A stretch of DNA of 64,000 bases from Acanthosepion pharaonis (lineage: Eukaryota > Mollusca > Cephalopoda > Sepiida > Sepiidae), in NCBI GenBank assembly GCA_903632075.3, contig CAHIKZ030002036.1, positions 83,501 through 147,500 of the forward strand. The letters are read 5' to 3'. Each line of letters begins with the position of its first letter. Position 1 is the first letter of the stretch. The position numbers were made by a program, and so were the translations under genes. This document shows, piece after piece, positions 55,374 to 64,000 of this stretch. The notes below the pieces were generated by a model. That model was not told where the DNA came from, searched no databases, and was given only the letters and a program-made list of their open reading frames with translations.

Positions 55374-55990
55374 TCAAGGCAACTGGAGATGTCGATTGAC
55401 ATTACATTTGAACAGCTGGAGATTATAGCTCTCAGGGAAACTGGAATAGGGAAGGGAGTTCCACAGTCGAGAGGTGCGAGACATGAAGCTATTGGAGTAG
55501 AAGAGACGGCTACATTTAGGAGTTTCGACAGTGAAAGGGTGAGAGCGGGATGCCAGCCTCGTAGGACGCTTGAACTCATGAAGTCTGGGAACCAGCGAAT
55601 GCAGCTCCTCGGAGCAATTGCCATGAAAGTATTTGTAAAACAGAGAGAGGCGACGGCGCGTCTGTGAGAAAGTGGCTGTAGACGAGATGCCAGAGCAGGG
55701 CCAATTATATTGCATATCCGCCTCTGGAGCCTATCAAGAACCCCTGAGGCAAACAGAAGGGGCTCCAGACCATATATGGCAGCAATACTCCATGCAAGGG
55801 CGAATTGTTGATTTGTAGATCTGGAGGATCGATCCGGGAGAAAAATTTCCTGGCGCGGCACAGGGAGCCAACTTTCCTTTGGTGGACGAAGCAATTGACT
55901 CAATGTATTTGTTCCATCTCAGGTCAGCAGTCAACGTGAGACCGAGCAGCCGCAGAGAGTTGCTCTCGAGAAGTTGAGCGTCAGACATTC
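55374..55990 (-). pseudogene. LINE C-terminal region after the RT, frameshifted
   Basis: MSDAQLLESNSLRLLGLTLT starts the post-RT block (55988). It continues ILQIYKSTIRPCMEYCCHIW (thumb/IRP...YC block), then shifts frame near 55740 (VLDRLQRRICNIIG) and again near 55660 (LFYKYFHGNCSEELHSL ... SRLWNSLPYSSFPESYNL), ending at a TGA (55374-55376). Ending of this type is shared with the fragment at 47430-47755. Confidence 0.82.
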
Positions 55991-55999
55991 TAATGGAGG

Positions 56000-57226
56000 T
56001 CAGGGAAAAATCTCTGTGGTGATTAATAGAGAGCAGTTTGGTTTTGAAGCATTAAAGTGAACCAGCCAATTCCTGCCCCAGTCCACAACCGATTGGAGGT
56101 CCTTTTCGAGACGCACGGCCAGGTTAGTTTTGTCAGTGACACTAGATTTGTTTTTGAGGCAGGAATAAATTGTGGTGTCATCCGTGTAGATGCTAACTTG
56201 GGAATTTATGGCGTCAGGAAGGTCGCTTATGTAGATAAGGAATAGAGTGGAGCCTAGGATGGAGCCTTGAGGAACACCTGCGTTTGTGGGATAGGAACTG
56301 GAGGAGAATCCATTGAGAATGACCTTCAATTCATGGTTTGACAGGAATGATTGTATTAGGTTATACAATCGACCCGAAATGTCATAACCCTGGAGCTTGC
56401 GAAGAAGGCCGGCATGCCAAACCCTATCAAATGCTTTGGAGATATCTAGGGCCACGGTATGAGCTTCCCCATTATTTTGAAGAGCTTGGTAGACAGTTTC
56501 AGTGATGGCCGTAAGCACATCAGCTGTAGATCGGGCAAAGCAGAAGCCATCTTGCTTGTCTGAGAGCAGATCATGGGATGTAAGATGGTTAACCACTTCG
56601 GTATTGATTAGGGCTTCGAAGACTTTGCTGAAAAGGGGTAGGAGACTGATAGGACGGTAGTTAGAAGGGTCAGAGGGATCACCAGAGTTCTTGAAGACAG
56701 GAACAATCGAAGAGGACTTCCAGCAGTCAGGAAAACAAGATTCCTTGAGGCAGTAGTTATATAGTTTAGAGAGGGCAGGTGCCAGTTCATGTGCGCATTT
56801 CTTTAATACAATGGCTGATATCCCATCTCCACCACTGGCCTTGTTGGGGTCTAAATTGGAGATAACCCCGTCTTTGGTATTGGGCATTATGTGTAACCCA
56901 CTCAATAGGGCCTCAATTCTAAGAGGGAAGTCGGGTATGGGTACACCAGAAGAGTCGAGCGTTGAGTTGAATGAAAATTTCCGAGCAAAGCATTCAGCCT
57001 TGTTGGCAGAGGAGGTCAGGACTTTGAACTGGTTGAATAAAGGAGGTATAGAGAGTTTGCAATTGTTCAATACACTCTTGCAGAGACACCAATAATCTTT
57101 GGAGCCAAATTTGTGAGATGCAATACGCTCCTTCATCCGAGTAGCAAATAGTGACTTAGCATTGTTGAGGACACGCTTACACTCATTACAGGTGGAGGCA
57201 AAGAGACGTCTATTGCAGTCAGACAT
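56000..57226 (-). pseudogene. LINE reverse transcriptase (408-residue open block)
   Basis: Landmarks by residue: SGGDGIS 131-137, NYRPISLLPLFSKVFE 189-204, DISKAFDRVWH 261-271 (first catalytic Asp), GVPQGSILGSTLFLIYISDL 317-336, YTDD 347-350 (YADD box with Thr for Ala, both Asp kept), then WGRNWLVHFNASK. The frame ends early at 56000 because one A is missing from an A-run near 56047 compared with the reading conserved in the decayed copy at 42290. The listed ATG is internal to the original polyprotein. Style fits the CR1/Jockey group. Confidence 0.88.
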
Positions 57227-57307
57227 GTCGCTACGAAATAGGTGAAAGAAGTGATTCCTATGGGCAATGGCAGCTGAGCAAGCAGTGGAGAACCAGGGGG
57301 AGGAGTG

Positions 57308-58175
57308 TTACCTGATCCTATATTTCCTTGAGGGGATGAAAGCGCCAATTCCAGCTTTAACCCAGGATGAGACCTCAGAAGCACATTCTTGGACAGGGAG
57401 AGTAAAGACAATATCCCAGGGAACATCACAGAGGAAATCACGGAATGAGTCCCAGTCAGCTCGTTGATAGTAGAACAAAGTTCTAGTGGTAGGAGGTTCT
57501 TTGCAGGAGGTGGAGTTGAAGGAGATGTTAACAGATACTACCGCATGATCAGAGTTACCAAGAGGGCAGAGTTGCATGGCGCTACAGGACTTGGGGATGG
57601 AGGTAAAACACAGATTGAGAAGAGAGGCTTTACCTTCCCGGTTGAAGGCAAAACGAGGGGAAGTTATCTGCGTGAGGGATTGAGTGACTGAAAAATTGAG
57701 TGTTTGAATGCCTGCATGTTCAGTAGTAGCATTCTTAAGCCACATAGTATGATTGGCGTTAAAGTTGCCAAACACAAATATGTGAGCAAAACGGGTGGAG
57801 GGAGAGAGCCTTGTCTATGCTGTCAGAAATGCTATCGAGTATCCCACAGTCTTGAGAGGATGGAGAGCAGTAAAGGAAGAAGAGATAGCTTACCGCATTG
57901 AGAAGAGATAGTCGGAGACACATGTACGACTGGTCTGGCGATTCGAGAGACAACTCTCTGGCCAGAGGGAGATGGTCCTTGACGTAGACACCAAGGCCGT
58001 GCATGTGGGTTAGAGAGTCTTTCTGAGGAGAGGAAGGTAGCCTGGGATAGAGAGAGATCAGAGGAGGGGATAGACGAGACAAGGTTGGTCTCATTTATTT
58101 TCAGTATATCCGGGTAGTTTGCAGTGAGGAAAGATTCCATACTGCAGAAGTTTGTTCTAATGCCACGGATGTTGG
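57308..58175 (-). pseudogene. LINE APE endonuclease domain, frameshifted
   Basis: Three frames in sequence. 58140-57990: SNIRGIRTN-type start, then SFLTANYPDILKINETNL (catalytic Glu of the NET motif). 58040-57780: HGLGVYVKDHLPLARELSLE and FFLYCSPSSQD (the YRSP-like strand). 57775-57308: GNFNANHTMWL (D of GDFN changed to N) and LGNSDHAVVSVNI (catalytic SDH intact). Ends FIPSRKYRIR then a TAA at 57308-57310 that interrupts what is otherwise continuous frame into the RT. The endonuclease nicks target DNA to prime reverse transcription. Confidence 0.82.
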
Positions 58176-58499
58176 AGAGAACGAAATGTTGAGGGGTTTA
58201 GGTGATTTTGAGTGGCTGGTTTAGGATTTTTTTTCTTTTTTTGTAAGTCATGTGGAATTTTTGGTTGGAAGATAAGAAATAAAACTTTGAAGTAAAAAAA
58301 ACAGATATCGACCGTGACATGGGCAGAGAGGAGTTGGCAAACCTGCATCATAATGTTGCCCACCGGAGGTGACTAAAGGGACACCTTTCCATGCACAACA
58401 TGGCACCTGAAACAAACATTTTATTATTATACAACTGTTGATCAGAGTGGCTGCTCAAGACGCTATGCAAGAGTTAGGGCTATATTTATATATTTTTAT

Positions 58500-58890
58500 A
58501 TTTGAAAAAACTTTTAATATATTTTGAATACAGACATACTGTTGAAATATTGTTTATATTCTCAAACATGGTTTGTTTTTTTCTTTATCTTTTCTTAAAT
58601 CATGCTCTTCTCTTAACTGTTGAAAAATATTGGAAAAGTTACAATCATTTTGTTTATTATTATTATTAATAATAATGTAATAAGTGTGACTTTGGTCAAT
58701 CATCAATAATTTATTTCTCCATCTGATATATTCAAACAAATTTAGTGAAAAGCTCAATCCAATCTCATAGACTGATCACAAGAGTTCTTTTCTCAGGAGT
58801 TTCAGAAGACTGAAATTTAGTAAGAATTATCTTAAGATGGATTTTAGATTCAAGTTCCTGTTTATGTGAAAACATAAGCTATATTACACA
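58500..58890. other. Non-coding AT-rich stretch
   Basis: Minus-strand open frame 58554-58757 (ends ...KPCLRI) has a moderately complex composition but no family I recognise. Confidence 0.4.
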
Positions 58891-58893
58891 GCT

Positions 58894-58895
<2 letters not shown>

Positions 58896-58927
<32 letters not shown>

Positions 58928-58938
58928 AACACAAACAA
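58896..58938. repeat. (TA)n(CA)n microsatellite
   Basis: TA run then CA run. Confidence 0.95.
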
Positions 58939-59344
58939 TTTAATTCGCTTTACTGATCTGATAGTATGACAAACTCCGATAGGAGCGAAGGTAAATTATA
59001 TTTAAAATATTTTTTTTTTTTTTTTAAAAAGAATAAACAAATAGTATTCAGTTCTCACACTTGCTATTATTGGATTAAATCAAGTTAAATATTTCCTGCA
59101 AGTAGAAGAAAATAAATTATCAAATTTTTTCCATAGATTACTGAAAGTTAAGATGGCAAAATTAACCCAAATTTAAAAATACTAGAATTTTTTTGCAACA
59201 CACTAACACTTGTTGAAATCCTCACAGTATTCAGCATTGTTGAAGTTATTGCTAACATTTTTTGTTGATATTTGCAAACTGTTTCATTTAATTTCACAAT
59301 CCAATCAAAATTTGAATAAGCCAATTTATTTAATAATTTCTTTT

Positions 59345-59560
59345 AATAGGACTTCATGGTGAGCAATATTTTTTAAAATTTCGTTTTTTCCTTTTCAACA
59401 GTGAAGAATAAATTCTTAGGATTTCTTACTCTTGAGAATTTAATATACAACTGGTCATGCATAGATATATTTCTTTCTGGAGCCAAATTCCAGCTTTTTG
59501 AAATGTTTGGCCTTGTGATTTGTTTATAGTTCTTGCAAATGCAGAGTGAACTGGAAACTG

Positions 59561-59565
<5 letters not shown>
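59345..59565 (-). pseudogene. Pif1-type helicase C-terminal fragment (Helitron or Pif1 gene)
   Basis: On the minus strand one frame reads AFARTINKSQGQTFQKAGIW (59475-59535), an excellent match to the Pif1/Helitron helicase block with INKSQGQT. After a frameshift the next part reads MHDQLYIKFSRVRNPKNLFF (59400-59460), matching the last helicase motif (usually QLYVAFSRVR). The upstream side is cut by a (TA)n tract at 59567. Helitron RepHel proteins carry this domain at their C terminus, and stand-alone Pif1 proteins do too. No other helicase motif is present. Confidence 0.75.
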
Positions 59566-59566
<1 letters not shown>

Positions 59567-59592
<26 letters not shown>

Positions 59593-59595
59593 TTA
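59567..59595. repeat. (TA)n microsatellite
   Basis: Pure TA run separating the helicase scrap from the putative Penelope-like fragment. Confidence 0.95.
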
Positions 59596-59826
59596 GGCAG
59601 CAATTCTTTCATGCAATAAACTATTCCTTATTAAACAGTTGAGATATTTCATCCTTGAAAATGGCTAAATGTATAGCTGAAAGTGCTCAGATTAAAAGAA
59701 CATTCAGTTTTTATATAATTTATCTGAAAAGAAAATTAGATCGCATGTGAAATTGTATAAAAAACTAAATCAAAGCAGCTTGTCTGTTGTATTCAATGAA
59801 ATGTGCTTATATATATATATATATAA
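59596..59826. repeat. Putative Penelope-like fragments head to head between (TA)n tracts
   Basis: Left part, minus strand: ...GAAAGAATTGCTGCCTAAA then (TA)n, like the LLPKY end at 48360. Right part, plus strand: AGCTTGTCTGTTGTATTCAA then TGAAATGTGC and (TA)n (frame LSVVFNEMC). Two half-copies pointing away from each other, as at 48325-48785. Confidence 0.4.
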
Positions 59827-59829
59827 ACT

Positions 59830-60928
59830 TAAAATATTTAATAAGAATGCAATATTGTTTTTTTTGCATAAGTATTTGTTGATTTTATTTTAATCATTAA
59901 ATTGTTTTTAAAATTGTTGGGGTATTTTGTATGTTAAATAATAAAACTTAATTTTTCAAAAAAATATTAATGAAAATTTATTGTATTAACTACACACCTT
60001 AGAAAAATCAATTGTACGTTGTATATGTTTATCTCTAAAATTTTGTTTTGAGAAGTCAATGTATGGCTTTTTAGAGGATGTGACAGACTAACAGATATTG
60101 TATATACAAGATAATATAACAAAAAACATGAAATTGCTACACAATAGATTGTGTTTTGCCTGAAGAGGTACAATGTAGTTCCAAAACATGAAAGTATAAC
60201 ATGAAGCTATTATGTAGCAATTTCAATATTTGTTATATCTTATAATAAAATAATATTGCTCTACTTTGTATTGAGCACTTTTTTTTTTTTTAAAAGTAAA
60301 TGCTATGAACAGCAGAATTTTACTTTATTTGTTCTTTCTCTCAGTTGTGTGCATATATCAGAAATAGGTTAATTACTGTTTTAAAATACTTAAATCAATA
60401 TTTATTGGATTAGAATTTACCCACTTGTAAAACATTTGACCAAAAGTCAGAATGAAGGCAATGTTAATTTAAATAAAAAAAAAAAAAATAAAAAAAAAAA
60501 AAATAATAAATATCAGGTGGTCTAGAACTGAATGCAACGAGTAACATCAAATTTGATTATATGTAACAGTACCTTGTGGGTCGTTTGGAGCCAAATTGTG
60601 TTGTAAACATTTATGATTCATCAAGTATGGTTGAAGGAAAAATTTTCCTAAGTATCGTAGAAAAGAAATTTTGTTCATCAAGAATGATTAAAGGTAATTT
60701 TGTTTGTGTAAACACTTATAAACATTTTTTTTATATTATATTTTATTGTAAAGTCCAATCTTTGGCAATATGTTATCTGGTTTCAGGTTTTCAAAAGTTC
60801 TAAGATTTTTCATTCTGTAATACTCATTTTGGATTTCCTGGAAGCTGTAACATTCCAACAGTATGTACCTGACTGTATATGACTCCTAACATGGTACACA
60901 TTGGTAGGATTTCATTTCTCTATAAATG

Positions 60929-60970
<42 letters not shown>

Positions 60971-61660
60971 ATAGAGAGAGCCTGGCAAGAATCACTAATG
61001 ATTGGCTGAATATTGTGGAATTTATTATGAAAGTTCTAGGATAACTTGCCATTTTTCTTTAATAATCTTATTGATAGTTGGCTGGTGATTTTAAAAAGTG
61101 TTCAATATTTTTCATTTAGAAAGTCAGGAATCAAGCAGAGTAATAAGGAAGTGTTCAGATAAGATATGATTCTAAATGTAGAAAGAATTTTCCATCTTGA
61201 AGATGGATCATTGAGGATTTGATTATAGTGAAAGCAAAAATTCATTGTATTATCATTCCCAAATTAATCTTTAATTTAAAGATTAGTCACTACAGAGACA
61301 AGCCTTTGAGAACTATATTATTCTAAGAATTTTTTTTTGTACTGACCAAAAACTATTTTTAGATTGCATGAAGAATATTGTGAGCATATTGTATAAAAGC
61401 ATGTGTTTTGAAAGAAGCATCAGTTTATTTTTGGTTCTAGCATCAATGTTGGAAAAGCAACTTTTTAGTTTATAAAGATTAACATCTTTTATATGCCTCA
61501 TCTTGTTTCAGGCACTGGATAATTCTGGTTTTCCACTAGTTCTTTTTATTTGTTGTGCAAAGTTACCTGTTATTTAAAGTTTTAAAACTTCATCACCTTA
61601 AGAAGCAACACTGATATTCACCTGTTCTAAATTTCCCAACACTCAAATTAATATAGCAGG
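59830..61660. other. Non-coding stretch with microsatellites
   Basis: Poly(A)-rich tracts near 60473-60505 and (TA)n at 60932-60963. The minus-strand open frame at 61313-61501 has no clear family. Confidence 0.45.
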
Positions 61661-61667
61661 TACTATC

Positions 61668-61898
61668 AGGAAGTTGCTTAAAGAAAAAAAGAAAAAAAAG
61701 AAAAAAAAAGAAAAGCATACCGTGATGAAAAAAATGCTTGAAACTTAAGTTTTATCGCCAAAATCTTTATTAAAAGGAACAATGAAAGCATTTTTTGATC
61801 GTTCCTTTTAATAAAGATTTGTGATAAAACTTTGTTTTGATTAAGTTTGGAACATTTTTTTCATCACAGTATGCTTTTTTCTTTTTAAGCAACTTCCT
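61668..61898. mobile_element. Long inverted repeat (foldback element)
   Basis: The arms at 61668-61780 and 61801-61898 are inverted copies with a 20-nt loop. The ends are AGGAAGTTGCTTAAA and TTTAAGCAACTTCCT. Inner text is GCATACCGTGATGAAAAAAA versus TTTTTTTCATCACAGTATGC. Left arm is longer because of an expanded GAAAA tract. No coding capacity. Confidence 0.88.
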
Positions 61899-61899
61899 C

Positions 61900-63855
61900 A
61901 ATTTTAAAATGCTATAATATAGGTACCACCATAGAAACATGATACCTAAGGACCAACAACTTTGCTTCCTATATTTCCAGCCCTGTGCCTGGCTAAGCTT
62001 ACAAAACAAGTTCATTTTATATTTGGATACTTTTGGAAGGAAATCAGTTTTGACAGCATGTGTTTACAAATTGTTTTTTTTTTTTTTTATCATCATCAGT
62101 GAATTTATACCAAACAAGTCCTTATCAATTCTTATCTGTATAAGTTTCTTGTAACAACCAAAATTCAGACTATTCCAAATTAGAGCTGGGCATCACCACA
62201 AGTCAAGATAAAAAGAAATCAAAACAGGAAGACAAAATTTTTTGAAAACTGCAACAAAAACTTTAATTTATTCAATTGTTAAGAACTAACTGGTGAATAT
62301 ATAAAAAGATTTTGTACAGAATTGAAGTTTTATACACAAAATGATGGCATCAAATTTCATGTACATGCTATGGACAGTTATTTCCCAACACCTGAGATAC
62401 ATGCTCATGTGTTTTGTTTTTTTCTTTTTTAAATTTTTATTTTTGAGCATGCATTTTTCAGTAAACTCATTTAGTGAAAGCATTTCTGTACCAAAATACA
62501 AAACTAGACCAGTAAATAGTCAGTGCCTACAGTTATAGATTAGTTTGGGTTAAAACAAAAACTGTTAGGCATATAGGCACTGCCATTTTTCATCTCATTG
62601 CAAGACACTTTAAATTTTGCATATTAATACAAGGTCTACCCTTGAATAGATAAGAACAAAGGCATTCACCTTTGTTTTAAAAGTTTGTAAGGGTAAGAAA
62701 TTTGAATAAGAATGTCCTCACAAAATTCCAAGCAATTTGACAATACAATGAGAATTTTTTTTTTTATAAATTTTATTTTTTCAAAAATCTGCCAGCCAAA
62801 CATTTTCTTTAAACATGCAACAGGAAACCACACCACATTCAAAGCAGAAACAGTGAACCTCTGTGTACAGTGTAAAAAGTTTAACCCAGTGGTCATGTAC
62901 ATGAAACAAAAGTAAATATTTTATCAAAAACTTTGCACTATAAGCCTTATAGTTAAGATATCTTAAAAAAATAGAATTGTTTTTTTTTTTTCAGTTTTTT
63001 TAATTGAAAATTTTTTGCTTCATACTTGACATCTTTCTCCACAAGAAGCAACTATTAGTAACATTTCTAAATGAATTCTTCAGGTCACCAATTCTGCAAT
63101 CTATTTCAGCAAAGCTTACAACTAAGAGGAAGAGAAGAAAAAAAAACTCCAATTACCCAATCAAGTAGTGTTAAGCTTAAGAAAATTCACCAGGTTAGAC
63201 CAAAGAAATTGTAGTGTTTATATAAGTGTCAGGTTAGCTACATAAACAGAAATCCCTTTCCCCTCGAAATTGCTCTAGATAATAGGTAAGACTACATTAT
63301 TCCAATAATTGAGAGCAAAATTAGATTAAATCTATTTTTTTATCTAACAAATTCCGACAAATGTTTGTATTAACTGCAGAGTAGAAAAACGAATTATAAC
63401 TAGCTCCAAATGACAATTTGAAAGAAAACGTTTATATAGATAATTATTTGCTGCGTGTAAATATTTGCATCCACCCTAAACAGAAAGAAATATATAATTT
63501 AAGGCTAAGAGTTAAATTAAGAGATCCTTAAAAACGAAACTGTTATATCAGAAAAGGGATAAGTACAACAGAATACACTATGAGATTTTCATGAATTCAA
63601 ATGCTGACAATAGATAAAAGCCATTGACATGCACAGTGAAATTTATTGCCTTTTAAATTTTAGAAAAAGTTAATGTGAAATTCTAGATTTTTAATAACAG
63701 ACCTTGTGACACTTGGTAGTAATTTGAGTATTAGCAGAATACTTAGAAAAATAAAGTCCAAAAGTTAAAAAACCAAGCATCAATTAAAAATAAAGCTTAG
63801 AATAGTGACCCCCAGATCCCAATAATTTTAATTTAATTTTTTTTTTTTAACAATA
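61900..63855. other. Non-coding stretch
   Basis: Moderately AT-rich, several poly(T) runs (62072-62089, 62755-62764). No frame with a recognisable domain. Could be UTR or intron of a gene outside the window; nothing shows it. Confidence 0.4.
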
Positions 63856-63856
63856 A

Positions 63857-63859
<3 letters not shown>

Positions 63860-63920
<61 letters not shown>
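63860..63920. repeat. Poly(A) tract of about 60 nt
   Basis: Near-pure A. Could be a retroelement tail, but no upstream element is recognised. Confidence 0.9.
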
Positions 63921-63922
<2 letters not shown>

Positions 63923-64000
63923 AGCTAGTTTAACAAAAGATGTAAATAAAAAGAAATGTCCTGTTCCACTGTTTTTACTTTCTCTCCAACTAAATTTTCT

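Larger units (their letters stand above)
55231..58400 (-). mobile_element. Near-complete CR1/Jockey-type LINE
   Basis: Best-preserved element in the window and clearly richer in GC than its surroundings. On the minus strand: a 5' leader near 58400, an APE endonuclease (about 58170-57530), linker, RT (57226-56000), thumb/C terminus (55988-55374), a 120-bp 3' UTR ending GCTTGGGGTGAAACGCTT, and a poly(A) tail (poly(T) at 55231-55248). The tail sits against a (TA)n tract at 55210-55230. Three to five frameshifts and one internal stop make it defective. Shorter copies of its 3' end are at 19555-20457 and 23928-24005. Confidence 0.88.

Noticed and set aside
55365..57691. Plus-strand open frames opposite the LINE
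   Set aside because: Antisense shadows; the minus strand carries clear endonuclease and RT motifs.

Overview
The window reads as repeat-rich, gene-poor, AT-rich invertebrate nuclear DNA. The closest match is a cephalopod mollusc such as an octopus. This is inferred from the mix of tRNA-derived SINEs (including a fragment close to the well-known cephalopod SINE motif near 31500), RTE, CR1/Jockey-type and Tx1-type LINEs, many mariner relics, and dozens of (TA)n, (CA)n and (CAT)n microsatellites. No intact host protein-coding gene, tRNA or rRNA gene could be supported. Nearly every recognisable reading frame belongs to a decayed mobile element.

Layout. 1-5600: intergenic DNA with microsatellites, a small CRE/E-box cluster and a minus-strand SINE-like repeat. 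5620-6660: an LTR relic and a mariner relic. 8235-11268: a Gypsy-type LTR retrotransposon with both LTRs, a 5-bp target duplication (CTTAC), PBS, gag-protease and PPT, but with RT, RNase H and most of integrase deleted. Its leader repeats the primer-binding-like sequence several times. 12175-16000: a satellite domain with a homogenised 97-bp core and degenerate edges, carrying a palindromic element, a pogo/Tigger-like piece and a SINE-like insertion. 16145-18600: an RTE fragment, a minisatellite and two mariner relics. 18800-24700: two RTE LINEs in tandem, pierced by a CR1/Jockey LINE, an LTR-element 3' end, a solo LTR with perfect 5-bp target duplication, and a very short LINE 3' end. 25200-33700: a tRNA-like SINE, a long-TIR foldback element, a Helitron-like block, a 54-bp minisatellite that reverses orientation, a pair of direct repeats and the C-terminal end of a restriction-like-endonuclease LINE. 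35200-39300: a Tx1-like LINE and its tails. 40000-55200: very AT-rich DNA with many small dispersed repeats, nearly all abutting (TA)n tracts. 55231-58400: the best-preserved LINE, on the minus strand. 58500-64000: a Pif1/Helitron helicase fragment, Penelope-like fragments, a long inverted repeat and a 60-nt poly(A).

The most interesting signal is a set of short repeats next to (TA)n tracts that match the core geometry of type-I hammerhead ribozymes (CUGANGA, stem II, GAAA, tiny stem III, U-H, 3-bp stem I). Two copies, at 49509-49559 and 51252-51302, have unrelated stem-II sequences that are each self-complementary. A second family is arranged head-to-head as a 101-bp palindrome at 12217-12317. 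A third, weaker match sits inside the SINE-like repeats at 3943 and 12927. Such ribozymes are known from Penelope-like elements and retrozymes, and fragments that may be Penelope-like lie nearby, so this may be the footprint of a hammerhead-bearing retroelement system tied to (TA)n sites. All such calls come from reading by eye; no alignment or covariance search was run.
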